Below, piece by piece: positions 46,632 to 55,835 of a DNA stretch of 64,000 nucleotides. The stretch's first letter is position 1. Each line of letters begins with the position of its first letter. This DNA is from Seleniibacterium sp963677135. GTDB lineage: Bacteria; Desulfobacterota; Desulfuromonadia; Desulfuromonadales; Geopsychrobacteraceae. The stretch covers positions 372,001 to 436,000 of the forward strand of contig CAXXLS010000014.1 of assembly GCA_963677135.2 (NCBI GenBank), given 5' to 3'. The notes under the pieces are model-generated. The model saw nothing but the letters and a program-made list of their open reading frames with translations, did not search any database and had not been told where the DNA came from. The position numbers were made by a program, and so were the translations under genes.

Positions 46632-46819
46632 ATCTGATCGTCCTTGGATCGTTGCCATCCGGGAAAGCCGGATGGCAACTGTATTGTTTACTGATTTGGA
46701 AACAAGCAATTACCCATCGTGGCAAGAACTTCAAAAGTGTGCTCCGAAGAATAGCGCTTTACAAACAGGCCGTCGGGTTGACGCCACCCCAAGGAAAAAA
46801 AGCAGTTTCCGGTTGAAAG

Positions 46820-47980
46820 CTAGATGACCGGCCCAATGGTGAAAATATCCATTGCCTTGACGTAACCGGAGATTTCAGCCTTAGTGGCTTCACCAGAGGC
46901 CACCTCATGAATTTTATCAAAAACCATATTTCCGGCATCAATCATGCTGATCGTCCCGTCCATGACCTCATGGACAGAAAGATCCATGTGATCACGCAGA
47001 TGATTCCAGGTCTTTTCGTTACCGGTCAACTTGATAACCGGAACAAACGGGAACCCCTGTGGGGCACCGCGACCCGTGGTAAAGACAATCACGTTGGCAC
47101 CGGCAGCCGCCATACCGGTCAGCAGTTCCGGTTCACGTCCGGGGGAGTCGACAACGGTTACTCCTTTTCCCTGAGGGATGTGACCATATTCACAGACATC
47201 CTGTACTGTCGCTTTGCCAACTTTTGCAATAGCGCCAAGGGATTTTTCTTCAATAGTTGTCAAACCGCCTTTGATATTGCCAGGGGTAGGTTGGCCACCG
47301 CGCATATCAAAGCCAATTGCCTTGGCTCGGTCTTCAATACGTTTTACAAAAGCAAGGATCTTGTCCCCGATTTCTTTGTTTTTAGCCTGGGCAGCAAGTA
47401 AATGCTCAGCACCGATAAACTCAGTGACCTCTCCCAGGTAGGCAGCGCCATCTTCATTAACAATACGCTCAACCGCTTTACCAAGAGCTGGATTAGGAGC
47501 AAGTCCTGAGGTGGTATCGGAGCTCCCGCACTTCAGTCCCAGCCGAATATCAGCGGTGTCGCACTCAACACGCTGAAGTTTGGATGCTTCACGCGCCAAC
47601 TCCTGCGCCATAAGCACACCTTGTGCAGTGGTTTTGGCCGCTCCGCCAATGTCCTGAATGGTTAACACTTCAACCCGTTTACCAGTCGCACGAATATCTT
47701 CAGCAACCGCTTCTACATCAGTCCCCTCACATCCCAGAGCGATCAGGATGACAGATGCAAGATTGGGACTTTTACCAAGAGATTTGAGGGTCTGGGTGAC
47801 AATATCCAAGTCCGGAGTCGTCTGGCAGCAGCCCTGCTGATGGGTGAATGCTACCGCGCCGTGAACCTGATCGGCGATACCATTAGCAACTTCGTTAGAA
47901 CAGACAACCGTTGCGAATACACCGACATAATTACGGGTTCCAACTTTACCATCTGCACGTTTATAACCATAAAATTTCAT
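46820..47980 (-). CDS. UxaA-family hydro-lyase, large (C-terminal) subunit
   Basis: 386 residues. It begins MKFYGYKRADGKVGTRNYVGV, the altronate/galactarate dehydratase pattern, and has FTHQQGCCQTT (about 48-58), ALGCEGTD (about 80) and GLKCGSSDTTSG (about 150), where Cys residues could bind Fe. It is the large half of an enzyme whose SAF small domain is encoded separately just upstream. (R)-Sulfolactate sulfo-lyase SuyB has the same architecture and size, but the HQQGC/GCEG motifs look dehydratase-like. Altronate, galactarate, tartrate-type or sulfo acids are all possible. The AGGAGTG Shine-Dalgarno supports the start. Confidence 0.8.
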   Translation of the reverse strand: MKFYGYKRADGKVGTRNYVGVFATVVCSNEVANGIADQVHGAVAFTHQQGCCQTTPDLDIVTQTLKSLGKSPNLASVILIALGCEGTDVEAVAEDIRATGKRVEVLTIQDIGGAAKTTAQGVLMAQELAREASKLQRVECDTADIRLGLKCGSSDTTSGLAPNPALGKAVERIVNEDGAAYLGEVTEFIGAEHLLAAQAKNKEIGDKILAFVKRIEDRAKAIGFDMRGGQPTPGNIKGGLTTIEEKSLGAIAKVGKATVQDVCEYGHIPQGKGVTVVDSPGREPELLTGMAAAGANVIVFTTGRGAPQGFPFVPVIKLTGNEKTWNHLRDHMDLSVHEVMDGTISMIDAGNMVFDKIHEVASGEATKAEISGYVKAMDIFTIGPVI

Positions 47981-48034
47981 AATTTACACTCCTGCTAGGT
48001 TTAAATATTATAAGGCCCTAAACTGAACCAGATT

Positions 48035-48334
48035 TCAGAGATCTCCCCGACCGCGCAGGCTGACGACATTCTGAGTATGAACATGCTCGCCAGCCTGAAT
48101 CTCCGCCGTCGATTCTCCGATGATGGTGCCGTATTTTTTGATCTGGGTTTTATTGGCGATAGCCACACGTGCCACCTTGTGACCGTACTGAATATCCGTC
48201 AGTGCTGTCAGGGTTTCGATTTTATCACCAATTCCCATACGGACTTCTTCGCCCTTGGCGACATCCTGCAGCATGGTCGCGACATTATCTTCAGGATCAA
48301 GAATGATGGCGTTTCTGATATTTTCTACTGACAT
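48035..48334 (-). CDS. UxaA-family hydro-lyase, small SAF-domain subunit
   Basis: 99 residues comprising only an SAF domain (AIILDPEDNVATMLQDVAKGEEV, GHKVARVAIANKTQIKKYGTIIGESTAEIQAGEHVHTQNV). This domain forms the N-terminal part of altronate dehydratase or the separate small subunit, as in SuyA. It lies 54 bases upstream of the large subunit in the same direction, and the two must act together. The start at 48334 has AAAGGAA upstream; an in-frame start at 48367 lacks support. Substrate as for the large subunit. Confidence 0.85.
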   Translation of the reverse strand: MSVENIRNAIILDPEDNVATMLQDVAKGEEVRMGIGDKIETLTALTDIQYGHKVARVAIANKTQIKKYGTIIGESTAEIQAGEHVHTQNVVSLRGRGDL

Positions 48335-48445
48335 GGACTTTTCCTTTCTGTTGGTAAGGCCCCTCAAGCATTAACGCCGGTGGCCAAGTATCGATCACAT
48401 TCAGGGTTAGGCAACGGCTGCTGATTTCGACCGCATGTGCTCAAT

Positions 48446-49855
48446 TCAATCACTTAAAAGACAGGCAAACAGATCTTTGATAGAAGCTATGTCACCGGTG
48501 GGGCGACTACAAGCCAAACACCAGTCGGTAATTTTTTTTCTGGATTCCTCTGACAATTGAGGAGTAAGCGCTGCAAACCGTTCGACCAGCTCCTGCCACT
48601 GCCAAGGTTGTTCAGGATCACCTCTGCGGAAACTACGATCCTTGATGAGGATCTCTCCACTCTTCAGGGTCACCTCAACCCGGGCAGGTCTTTCTTTAGG
48701 AAACCTGCCCGTCAACGTAGGATCTTCAATGATATGAATCCGATCCATCAAGGATTGAAGCTGGGTGATTTCCAACGCGTCTGCTGTGAAATTGGCAAAG
48801 TCCAACTGGCCCTGGTAAAGCAGGAAGGCTAGACAAAATTTGCTGGAAAACTTTGCTTCCTCAAAACTCTGAGGATTGGGATTATTGGCGATATTCAATT
48901 GCGCCAGTGGTGCGAATACATCTACTTTTTCAACCTGATCTGAGCCTGAGATCCGTGAAAGCAGATCATTCATTGCATCCAGGCTGGTGTGCATCTGGCC
49001 ACAAACCGGCCACCCTTTCAAAGTGGTGGTCTCGATCTGGTAACAATGATCTTTGGGAATTGTCAGAATCGATGGATCCCCTGAAAGTCCCCAGGCTTTC
49101 AACATCCCTCGCGGACCTTCCAGAATTCTGGTTGCTGCCGGGAGGCCACTCAATGCCAGGCTGACTGCCGTCAGGCCATTGCGGGTCGCGGCGGCGGGAT
49201 GAAAGGCTTTGGCTTCCTCGGCCTTGTCGTCAAGAATCTGCCATAACCCAGCAGCCTGGGTACCGACATGACCAAAGGCCATGAGGGTTTGCTCGGGTGT
49301 CAGCTTCATTAATCGCGCTGCGGCAGCGGCCGCACCGAAACATCCAGCAGTCGCCGTGGTATGACAGACCGCGTAGTGATCTTTCCCCAACAAGGTACCG
49401 ACCTTCAGGCCAACTTCATAACCTGCTACAATAGAAGCCTGCACATCCTGTAAGTTGGGACAAAGGTGTTCTGCCAAAGCGATAACCGCAGGGAAGACCG
49501 TCACCGCGGGATGCATGACAGCCAGCTTGTGCCCATCGTCGACCTCTGCCAAGTGCGAGATGGCTGCATTCGCCGCTGCAGCCTGTTCAAGCCCATACGG
49601 AGCACTCCATCCAGCAACAGAGCAACCGGAGTCATAACAAGCGACATCCCCTAAAGAGCTTGCTAATGCCTGACGGTAGTGTTCGGCAAGACGGTGCCGA
49701 CATCCTGCCCCAACCGCCCCCCACCAATCGATGGCACTATCTGCCACCCGGGTAAGAACCCGGACTGGCAGCGTCTTTGCGTCAAGCGTTGCCGTCCACT
49801 CGGCTAACGGTTGCAGCCAGGGGGTACCAGATAGATCTGAACCGGACGCGGCCAT
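48446..49855 (-). CDS. MmgE/PrpD family protein
   Basis: 469 residues. The family fold is visible in SAIDWWGAVGAGC (about residue 48), YDSGCSVAGWSAPYGLEQAAAANAAISHLAEVDDGHK (about 75-110), HPAVTVFPAVIALAEH, and KAFHPAAATRNGL in the middle. Members include 2-methylcitrate dehydratase, cis-aconitate decarboxylase and iminodisuccinate epimerase. It begins 5 bases after the aspartase-like lyase gene ends, so the two are tightly linked. The epimerase-plus-lyase pair is known for iminodisuccinate breakdown, which makes an epimerase role attractive. A dehydratase on a tricarboxylate is the main alternative. The function is inferred from context, not from catalytic residues. Confidence 0.75.
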   Translation of the reverse strand: MAASGSDLSGTPWLQPLAEWTATLDAKTLPVRVLTRVADSAIDWWGAVGAGCRHRLAEHYRQALASSLGDVACYDSGCSVAGWSAPYGLEQAAAANAAISHLAEVDDGHKLAVMHPAVTVFPAVIALAEHLCPNLQDVQASIVAGYEVGLKVGTLLGKDHYAVCHTTATAGCFGAAAAAARLMKLTPEQTLMAFGHVGTQAAGLWQILDDKAEEAKAFHPAAATRNGLTAVSLALSGLPAATRILEGPRGMLKAWGLSGDPSILTIPKDHCYQIETTTLKGWPVCGQMHTSLDAMNDLLSRISGSDQVEKVDVFAPLAQLNIANNPNPQSFEEAKFSSKFCLAFLLYQGQLDFANFTADALEITQLQSLMDRIHIIEDPTLTGRFPKERPARVEVTLKSGEILIKDRSFRRGDPEQPWQWQELVERFAALTPQLSEESRKKITDWCLACSRPTGDIASIKDLFACLLSD

Positions 49856-49860
49856 TGCAA

Positions 49861-51234
49861 TCAGCCTTGCGTCAGTTTGCTTATGTTTTCGTAAACGAGA
49901 TCAACCACAGCTCCGGACTGTCCAAGGTAATTTTCCGGGCTCAGAGCTGCTTCCATTTCTTCCCTGGTACAGATTTTCGCTACTGTTTCATTTGCCATCA
50001 GCATATCGAGCAACGGTTTATCCTGAGCCAAAGCATCAAGAGATACCTCATGAACAACATGGTGAGCTTCCGCCAAAGGCATGCCCTTAGAGAGAACAAA
50101 CATCGCTTTTTCGGATAACAGAACACCTTTGAGCCGGTTAACGTTCTCCATCATCCGATCTGTGTTAACCTGAAGGTTGCTGATGACCTTGTGCATATGA
50201 GCCAGCATCGCCGAAGCAATCCCAAAAGCTTCAGGCATCACCACCCACTCAGCGCGCCAGGAGCAACCGTCCCGTTCATTGAGGGGAGCCATCAGCTCAG
50301 CCATGACATCGGCATTGCCACGAACAATGCGGCTAAGAGAGAAAACCCACTCACTGACTATCGGGTTGATCTTATGAGGCATGGTGCTCGATCCGACGAT
50401 ACCCTTGGTATACCCTTCCGCCAATTCTCCAATCTCTGTCATACTCGAAACATAAACCTCCTGGGCAATCCGTGAGCAGGTTCCGCCGATGAGTGACAAT
50501 CCGTAAGTGAGTTCGGCCAGACGATCCCGCTGGTTATGCCACCAGGTATTCGGATTCCCGAGCCCCATGTACTCACAGCTCAGCCTCTGGACCTCAAGCC
50601 CATTGTCGCCCCAGGCGGCATAGGTTCCTATAGCGCCTGACATGTTCCCGACAAGGCAGCGCTCCTTCAGTCCGCGCCAACGTTCAAGATTGCGGCTCAT
50701 CTCATCAAGCCAGTTGGCCATCTTCAAGCCAAAGGTAAACGGCAATGCATGATTACCATGGGAGCGAGCGACCATAACGGTATCCCGATGTTTCTTCATT
50801 AACTCGGCAGAGACTTTAAGCAGTTCAACCAGTTGTTTTTCGATGACCGCATGGGCTTTTTTAGCCAGTAACATGGTGCCACTATCGATAATATCCTGAG
50901 TGGTCGCCCCGCTATGGAGATAGGTCTGATGTTCTTCCGGAAGATTTTTCCGATATTCGGTAAGCAATCCCATCAGGGTATGTGCGGTTTTTTTGCCATG
51001 CTCAATAACCATCTGAACGTCAATCAGATCGGCGTTAGCTTTGGCAACAATTGATTCAGCAGCCTCCTTAGGAATCATATCCAGATCGGCCATCGCTTTG
51101 GCCAGTGCCGCCTCAGCATCGATCCAGGCCTGCAATTGCGAGCGTTCGTTGTAAACGGCCCGCATCTCAGGAGTGCAGGTCAGTCCTTTAAAAAGAGTGG
51201 TATCCATTAGATGTACATTGTCGGTGTAAGCCAT
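49861..51234 (-). CDS. Aspartase/fumarase superfamily lyase (PurB/PcaB-like)
   Basis: 457 residues. The superfamily signature is GSSTMPHKINPIVSE (about residue 280), with HSGATTQDIIDSG (about 107) and ARSHGNHALPFTFGLK (about 155). The enzymes remove fumarate, or close an analogous ring, from C-N or C-C substrates: adenylosuccinate, argininosuccinate, carboxymuconate, EDDS and iminodisuccinate. It is not in a purine or arginine operon but next to a TctABC transporter and an MmgE/PrpD protein, so a catabolic lyase is expected, releasing fumarate from an N-substituted aspartate or similar compound. The start follows a GAGGG Shine-Dalgarno. Confidence 0.82.
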   Translation of the reverse strand: MAYTDNVHLMDTTLFKGLTCTPEMRAVYNERSQLQAWIDAEAALAKAMADLDMIPKEAAESIVAKANADLIDVQMVIEHGKKTAHTLMGLLTEYRKNLPEEHQTYLHSGATTQDIIDSGTMLLAKKAHAVIEKQLVELLKVSAELMKKHRDTVMVARSHGNHALPFTFGLKMANWLDEMSRNLERWRGLKERCLVGNMSGAIGTYAAWGDNGLEVQRLSCEYMGLGNPNTWWHNQRDRLAELTYGLSLIGGTCSRIAQEVYVSSMTEIGELAEGYTKGIVGSSTMPHKINPIVSEWVFSLSRIVRGNADVMAELMAPLNERDGCSWRAEWVVMPEAFGIASAMLAHMHKVISNLQVNTDRMMENVNRLKGVLLSEKAMFVLSKGMPLAEAHHVVHEVSLDALAQDKPLLDMLMANETVAKICTREEMEAALSPENYLGQSGAVVDLVYENISKLTQG

Positions 51235-51477
51235 ATTTCTGCCCTCTTTCTACAATAATTTGGTTATTTCTGGCCCTGTAACTTTCCGTAATTTCAAGAC
51301 CTTAAAGAAAATACGAGTTTCTTGAGATTGCAGACACACGAATCCTGTTCAGAACAGGTACAGCTATTTTACAGGGCCCAGTTTCTGTTTTAACCGAAGA
51401 GCTCCGAGCTGTTCGGCGGGTCAACAATGTCCAAGTTAAATAATGAGTTCGCTGTTGTGACGATTCGCCTGAACGGA

Positions 51478-52989
51478 TCAGGTTGGCTTCGCTTGCCCTC
51501 CATTGCGCTTCTTCTTCATATCCAGCCAGGCAGGTAGGACAAAAGATCCGGCAGCCATGACCAGCAGTACACATGAGATTGGCCGGGTAACAAACAGGAA
51601 GAAGTTATCACCGCCAAGTTCAAGAGCCAGTTTCAGTTGCTCTTCCGCCATGTGTCCCAGGATAAGCCCCAGAATAACCGGCAGAACAGGATACTTGGCC
51701 GTCTTGAGGAAATAACCGAGCAAGCCGAAGCCAAGAAAACTGTAAACATCAAACATCCGGTTGTTTAAAGTGTAGGAGCCGATTGCGCACAGAACCAGCA
51801 ACACAGGAATAACGTAGTGTTGGGAAATAGAAAGCACCTTGATGATGGCTCCGATAAAGAAATGGTAAAAAACCGTACAGAAAAGGAAGGCTACAAAAAA
51901 GGAAATAAAGACAACCCAGACAACATCGCCGTTGTCCCGGAAGAGCAGCGGACCAGGTTGCAGGTCATGCAGCATAAAGGCCCCCAGCATCATCAGGGTA
52001 GACGCATCCCCAGGAATACCAAGTGTCAGCATCGGGATCAACGCCCCCCCCATGGAAGCGTTATTAGCCGCTTCGGGAGCAATAACCGCTTCGGGAAGTT
52101 CCCCAGTCCCGAATTTTTCCGGGGTTTTAGAAGCGCTGCGAGCTTGACCGTATGCAACAATGTTGGACAAACCAGGGCCGACCCCAGGAAGAATGCCAAT
52201 AACGATACCTATCAGGGTTGAGCGCAGAAGATCCATTTTGCGGCTTAGCACAACACCGAAACTGCTCATAAATTTTTTCATTTCAAAATTTATTTTCGCA
52301 GTTTTCTTCTCCCCACCGATCTCATCAACATCAGACAGCAACTGGGGAATAGCATAGATACCGATCAACGCCGGAAGAACGTTGAAACCTGACTCCAAAC
52401 CGTCAATACCAAAAGTATAACGGAGAATGCCTGTGGCCGGGTCGGTTCCGATCATAGACAACATGATTCCCAGACCGGCAGCAAGAAAGGCTTTAACCGG
52501 ACTTCCAGCAGCCAGAGCAGAAATACAGGAAAAGGTAAAGATAACCAGGCTAAAATACTCCCAGGGACCAAATTTCATTGCAAAAGCGGCTAGAATCGGA
52601 GCGATCAAAACCAGGGCCAGACCACTTAGAAAGCCCCCGGACATGGACGCATAAACCCCAAGCCCAAGCGCTTCAACCGGTTTTCCTTTTCTCGCCATGG
52701 GAAATCCATCGAGGCAGGTTGATGCCGAAGCTGGCGTTCCTGGTATATTCAGAACAATTGCAGCGACAAGTCCCCCGGATATCGCTCCGCAATACACCCC
52801 CATAAGCAGTGTCAGAGCCTGAGTCGTATCCATTGTAAAGGTCACCGGCACCATCAGGGCAATGGCCATAGTACTGGTCAGTCCTGGAATGGACCCGATG
52901 ACCAGTCCCCCGATAACACCCAAGGCTATTCCTAAGAGGATGTGCAGCTGAAAAACGTCAGCCAAAGATGGCAGGAAAGATTCGTACAT
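51478..52989 (-). CDS. tctA: Tripartite tricarboxylate transporter large permease TctA
   Basis: 503 residues, about 12 membrane segments. Signatures are GVIGGLVIGSIPGLTSTMAIALM (about 22-45), YCGAISGGLVAAIVLNIPGTPAS and MLTLGIPGDASTLMMLGAFMLHDLQPGPLLF. It is intact, in contrast to the frameshifted copy at 2394-3904. Together with tctB and tctC it forms the uptake system for the island. A carboxylate substrate is expected; a sodium or proton gradient drives it. It follows tctB by 34 bases. Confidence 0.92.
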   Translation of the reverse strand: MYESFLPSLADVFQLHILLGIALGVIGGLVIGSIPGLTSTMAIALMVPVTFTMDTTQALTLLMGVYCGAISGGLVAAIVLNIPGTPASASTCLDGFPMARKGKPVEALGLGVYASMSGGFLSGLALVLIAPILAAFAMKFGPWEYFSLVIFTFSCISALAAGSPVKAFLAAGLGIMLSMIGTDPATGILRYTFGIDGLESGFNVLPALIGIYAIPQLLSDVDEIGGEKKTAKINFEMKKFMSSFGVVLSRKMDLLRSTLIGIVIGILPGVGPGLSNIVAYGQARSASKTPEKFGTGELPEAVIAPEAANNASMGGALIPMLTLGIPGDASTLMMLGAFMLHDLQPGPLLFRDNGDVVWVVFISFFVAFLFCTVFYHFFIGAIIKVLSISQHYVIPVLLVLCAIGSYTLNNRMFDVYSFLGFGLLGYFLKTAKYPVLPVILGLILGHMAEEQLKLALELGGDNFFLFVTRPISCVLLVMAAGSFVLPAWLDMKKKRNGGQAKPT

Positions 52990-53023
52990 TTAGATCCTCC
53001 TGAAACTCATTATCAAAGTTGCC

Positions 53024-53473
53024 TTAGGGCAAAAATGCTTGAAGGAAATTTTCTACCAACAGCACGACTCCGCCGACGACACAGAAGGTTATTGCAATTG
53101 CCTTGAGAAAATCTTTTTGGGGCTTATCGCTCAAACCCAGAATGGTGACCATCAGAAACAGAACTGTCGAAATGACAAACCCAATAACCTTCATCAGGAT
53201 CAGGTAAATAATGATTGCAAAAAGTAAAGACATCCGGCGGCGACCGGCAAACTTTCCCCAGATTTCTCTGGCCGGCGGCAAATCTTTTTTGGACAGAAAA
53301 CTGCTAACAAACATGGTTATTATCAAGACTAGACAAAAACCAATAACCAGATATGGAAACATTTTTGAGGAGTATGTCTCATATGGCAGGTCCTCAAATT
53401 TTGAAGTCTCGTACCCCAGGGCCCCTAACACAATCAGAAAAAACACCGAAAAAATTCTGTCGGTCAATCGCAT
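53024..53473 (-). CDS. tctB: Tripartite tricarboxylate transporter small permease TctB
   Basis: 149 residues with four hydrophobic segments (about 8-26, 41-61, 79-110 and 122-145), starting near the N-terminus with IFSVFFLIVLGALGYETSKF. It is placed between tctC and tctA, the normal TTT position. Little sequence is conserved in this family, so context carries much of the call. It is the small membrane partner of TctA. Cytoplasmic N-terminus is likely. Confidence 0.85.
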   Translation of the reverse strand: MRLTDRIFSVFFLIVLGALGYETSKFEDLPYETYSSKMFPYLVIGFCLVLIITMFVSSFLSKKDLPPAREIWGKFAGRRRMSLLFAIIIYLILMKVIGFVISTVLFLMVTILGLSDKPQKDFLKAIAITFCVVGGVVLLVENFLQAFLP

Positions 53474-53587
53474 GATTCTCTATTCTCCTTTGTCGGGCTA
53501 CCCGAAGCAACAGGGAGCCCGACAACAAATCAGAACCTTGTATTTCAGTGCATCTGACGATGGACTTCCACCGCCGCAACCTTTTGA

Positions 53588-54547
53588 CTATCTCATCCCA
53601 TATTTGTCGGCGAGACGCTTGTACATATTAAAAGCGTCTTCCATATACTTGTCGAGTTCTTCCCCTTCATAAGAGACAAGGTTTACAGAATTGACCGCCA
53701 TCTTTTTGGCACACTCAGGATCAGCAGCCGCTTCCTTCCAGGCTTTGGTGATCACAGCTTCAATGTCGGCTGGCAGTCCTTTGGGGGCCCATGTCCCGTA
53801 TTCGGTTCTCAGAACTGAGTCATACCCCTGCTCTTTCATAGTAGGAACGTCAGGCAAACCGGGATCCCTTTCCGGGGAGAGAATACCGATACCTACAAGG
53901 TCACCAGATTCGACGTATGGTTTCGCTGCATTGACAGCAACGCAACTCATCTGCAGATTACCCTGCATCATGGCAATGATCCGCTTTTTGTCACCTGACA
54001 TACCGACGATCTTCAACTTATCAACCGGAAGATCGGTCTTGTCGAGCCAGCTGAGCAAACCAAAATGGGACAAACCGTTGATGGCGGCACCAATAGCAAC
54101 GGAGGATGGATTATTTTTCAGCTTATCCATCAATTCCTTGAGATTAGAAACACCAAGACTTTTAGGTACGAAAATACCGGCGTTATTGACCGCTGTCATG
54201 GCAACCGGTGTGAAGTCTCTATAAGTATATTCGGAACGGCCCGTTACGTGAGCAATATGCAAACCCTGATGCTGCCACAGCAGTGTATATCCATCAGGCC
54301 GGGAACGTTTCACTTCCATCTCTCCGGTTTTTCCTCGGGCACCATTGATATTCTTCACGACAACCTTCTCAGGCAAGCTTGTTCTTTCCAGACACTGTGC
54401 AAAGATTCGTGCAGAAACATCACTACCGCCACCGGGCTTATAGGGGACAACTAATTGAATCGGCTTACTAGGAAAGTCCGCACTCATGGCAGAGACAGGC
54501 AGGAAAAAACTTAAAACGACCAACAATACAACTGACATCTTTCTCAT
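53588..54547 (-). CDS. tctC: Tripartite tricarboxylate transporter substrate-binding protein TctC
   Basis: 319 residues. The signal peptide (VVLLVVLSFFLPVSAMSAD) is followed by the Bug-family pattern FPSKPIQLVVPYKPGGGSDVSARI (about 26-48) and the SRPDGYTLLWQHQG loop near residue 80. It binds the acid to be imported and passes it to TctAB. The start at 54547 has GGGAGG seven bases upstream; the longer frame is unsupported. Its promoter region is shared with the divergent iclR gene. The binding pocket cannot be read to a substrate. Confidence 0.9.
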   Translation of the reverse strand: MRKMSVVLLVVLSFFLPVSAMSADFPSKPIQLVVPYKPGGGSDVSARIFAQCLERTSLPEKVVVKNINGARGKTGEMEVKRSRPDGYTLLWQHQGLHIAHVTGRSEYTYRDFTPVAMTAVNNAGIFVPKSLGVSNLKELMDKLKNNPSSVAIGAAINGLSHFGLLSWLDKTDLPVDKLKIVGMSGDKKRIIAMMQGNLQMSCVAVNAAKPYVESGDLVGIGILSPERDPGLPDVPTMKEQGYDSVLRTEYGTWAPKGLPADIEAVITKAWKEAAADPECAKKMAVNSVNLVSYEGEELDKYMEDAFNMYKRLADKYGMR

Positions 54548-54655
54548 CCGGTAACCTCCCTTGGTTATCGTTCCGCTGAGCAGAACGTCGTTAGCAATAT
54601 TGGAACAATCATTAAGTAGCACGGGAATAAAACAGCGTCAATATATATTTTATCT

Positions 54656-54677
54656 ATTTCGTTCTGACTGACGAAAT
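54656..54677. promoter_or_regulatory. Candidate IclR operator in the tctC-iclR intergenic region
   Basis: Perfect inverted repeat ATTTCGT-N8-ACGAAAT between the divergent tctC and iclR genes. The position fits autoregulation and control of the island. No further copy was seen in the window. Confidence 0.55.
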
Positions 54678-54754
54678 GCTATTAATAATAACGGAACGAT
54701 TGGTTGGATTTAAAAAACTGTTTCCCGCTTACAACTTTTAAATATGGAGAGAAC

Positions 54755-55468
54755 ATGGAGAAAGAAGAGACTACCACTTTAAGCTCAGTAGGTCGGGCCC
54801 TGACCATACTGGAATGTTTCAACCGGGACGCCTTTCGTCTTTCCCTTGCGGATATCGCAAAAAAGACTGGTTTTTACAAAAGCACCATCCTCAGGCTACT
54901 CAAAGACCTTCAGGATTTTGGCTACATCAACAAGGATATGGACGGCAAATACCTGCTGGGATCGGCACCTTTACGATTTGGAGACATCTATCGTCTTGCG
55001 TTCTCAAGTGGTCTTATTATTCAAACCTGCCTTCAAAAAATTGCGGAAAGGACCGGTGAAAGCACCGCTTTCTACATCAAGGAAGGAGATTTCCGCATCT
55101 GCCTCTACAGGCGACATTCCCAGCACATGCTGAGAACCCATATTGAACTTGGCGACAAGGTTGCCCTTTCCAGCGGAGGATCAGCCTGCCGGGTTATTCG
55201 AGCCTACTCAAATATTAACGCTCAAGATACCGACCTGGTTGAGACCAGAAAATTGGGACATTGCTTTTCGGACGGAGAGAGAACGCCTGGCGTTGCTTCA
55301 GTCTCCCTGCCGATCTTTTTGACCGACGGAAAGTTTGCCGGTGCCATAGTCGTCTCCGGTGCCAGCAGTCGGTTCGACCTTGAGGCAAGGAAAGAAGCAC
55401 TGGAAATAGCAAAAGATGAGATACTCAAGCAGGGGTTGAGGCTTTCTCCTCATCAACCCATTTATTAG
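54755..55468 (+). CDS. IclR-family transcriptional regulator
   Basis: 237 residues. The N-terminal winged helix reads SSVGRALTILECFNRDAFRLSLADIAKKTGFYKSTILRLLKDL (about 8-52). The C-terminal effector domain has GESTAFYIKEGDFRICLYR, ALSSGGSACRVIRAY and GVASVSLPIFLTDGKFAGAIVVSG, typical of IclR. It is divergent from the tctC-led operon, with a perfect inverted repeat between them. It likely senses the imported acid or an intermediate. The start at 54755 follows GGAGA closely; a TTG at 54704 is an alternative. Confidence 0.92.
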   Translation: MEKEETTTLSSVGRALTILECFNRDAFRLSLADIAKKTGFYKSTILRLLKDLQDFGYINKDMDGKYLLGSAPLRFGDIYRLAFSSGLIIQTCLQKIAERTGESTAFYIKEGDFRICLYRRHSQHMLRTHIELGDKVALSSGGSACRVIRAYSNINAQDTDLVETRKLGHCFSDGERTPGVASVSLPIFLTDGKFAGAIVVSGASSRFDLEARKEALEIAKDEILKQGLRLSPHQPIY

Positions 55469-55835
55469 ACTCATCTCAGTTGGGTCCGAAAAGCGTTTAT
55501 CGCCCACAGGCCCAACTGAGATTCTGACCAAACTCTTAAAAAGTGGGGGCCGGGTCCCAGCGAAGCGCTCTGGCTCCATCTGCAACAATTGTCACAATCA
55601 TGCCTCCTAGCTCTATACGGGACTTTTGCGCTATAAACATGCCGGCCCGTTCACCAACGGCAGAAACGGTTAAACACTCCATATCGCTCTTTGCCTCGCA
55701 CAAGGTCCTTTCCGGTCCAGATCTAGACAGCAGGCTCAAATTTTTAACCAGCAGAACGCCTTAGTTTGCTCTGGACGCCGGTAAAAAAATCGCTATGATT
55801 CCAGTAATAAAGATTTGACATAAAGGAGAAGTCAC
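55469..55835. other. Intergenic region at the right edge of the AT-rich island
   Basis: A minus-strand open frame (55536-55739, 67 codons) reads LTVSAVGERAGMFIAQK and similar sequence that looks protein-like but matches no family I know. A gene remnant is possible. A Shine-Dalgarno (AAAGGAG) for the next gene is at its right end. No direct repeat or tRNA end marking an insertion was found. Confidence 0.35.

Noticed and set aside
46820..48334. Naming the hydro-lyase pair suyAB
   Set aside because: Architecture fits, but motifs HQQGC and GCEG favour a dehydratase; no gene symbol was given.
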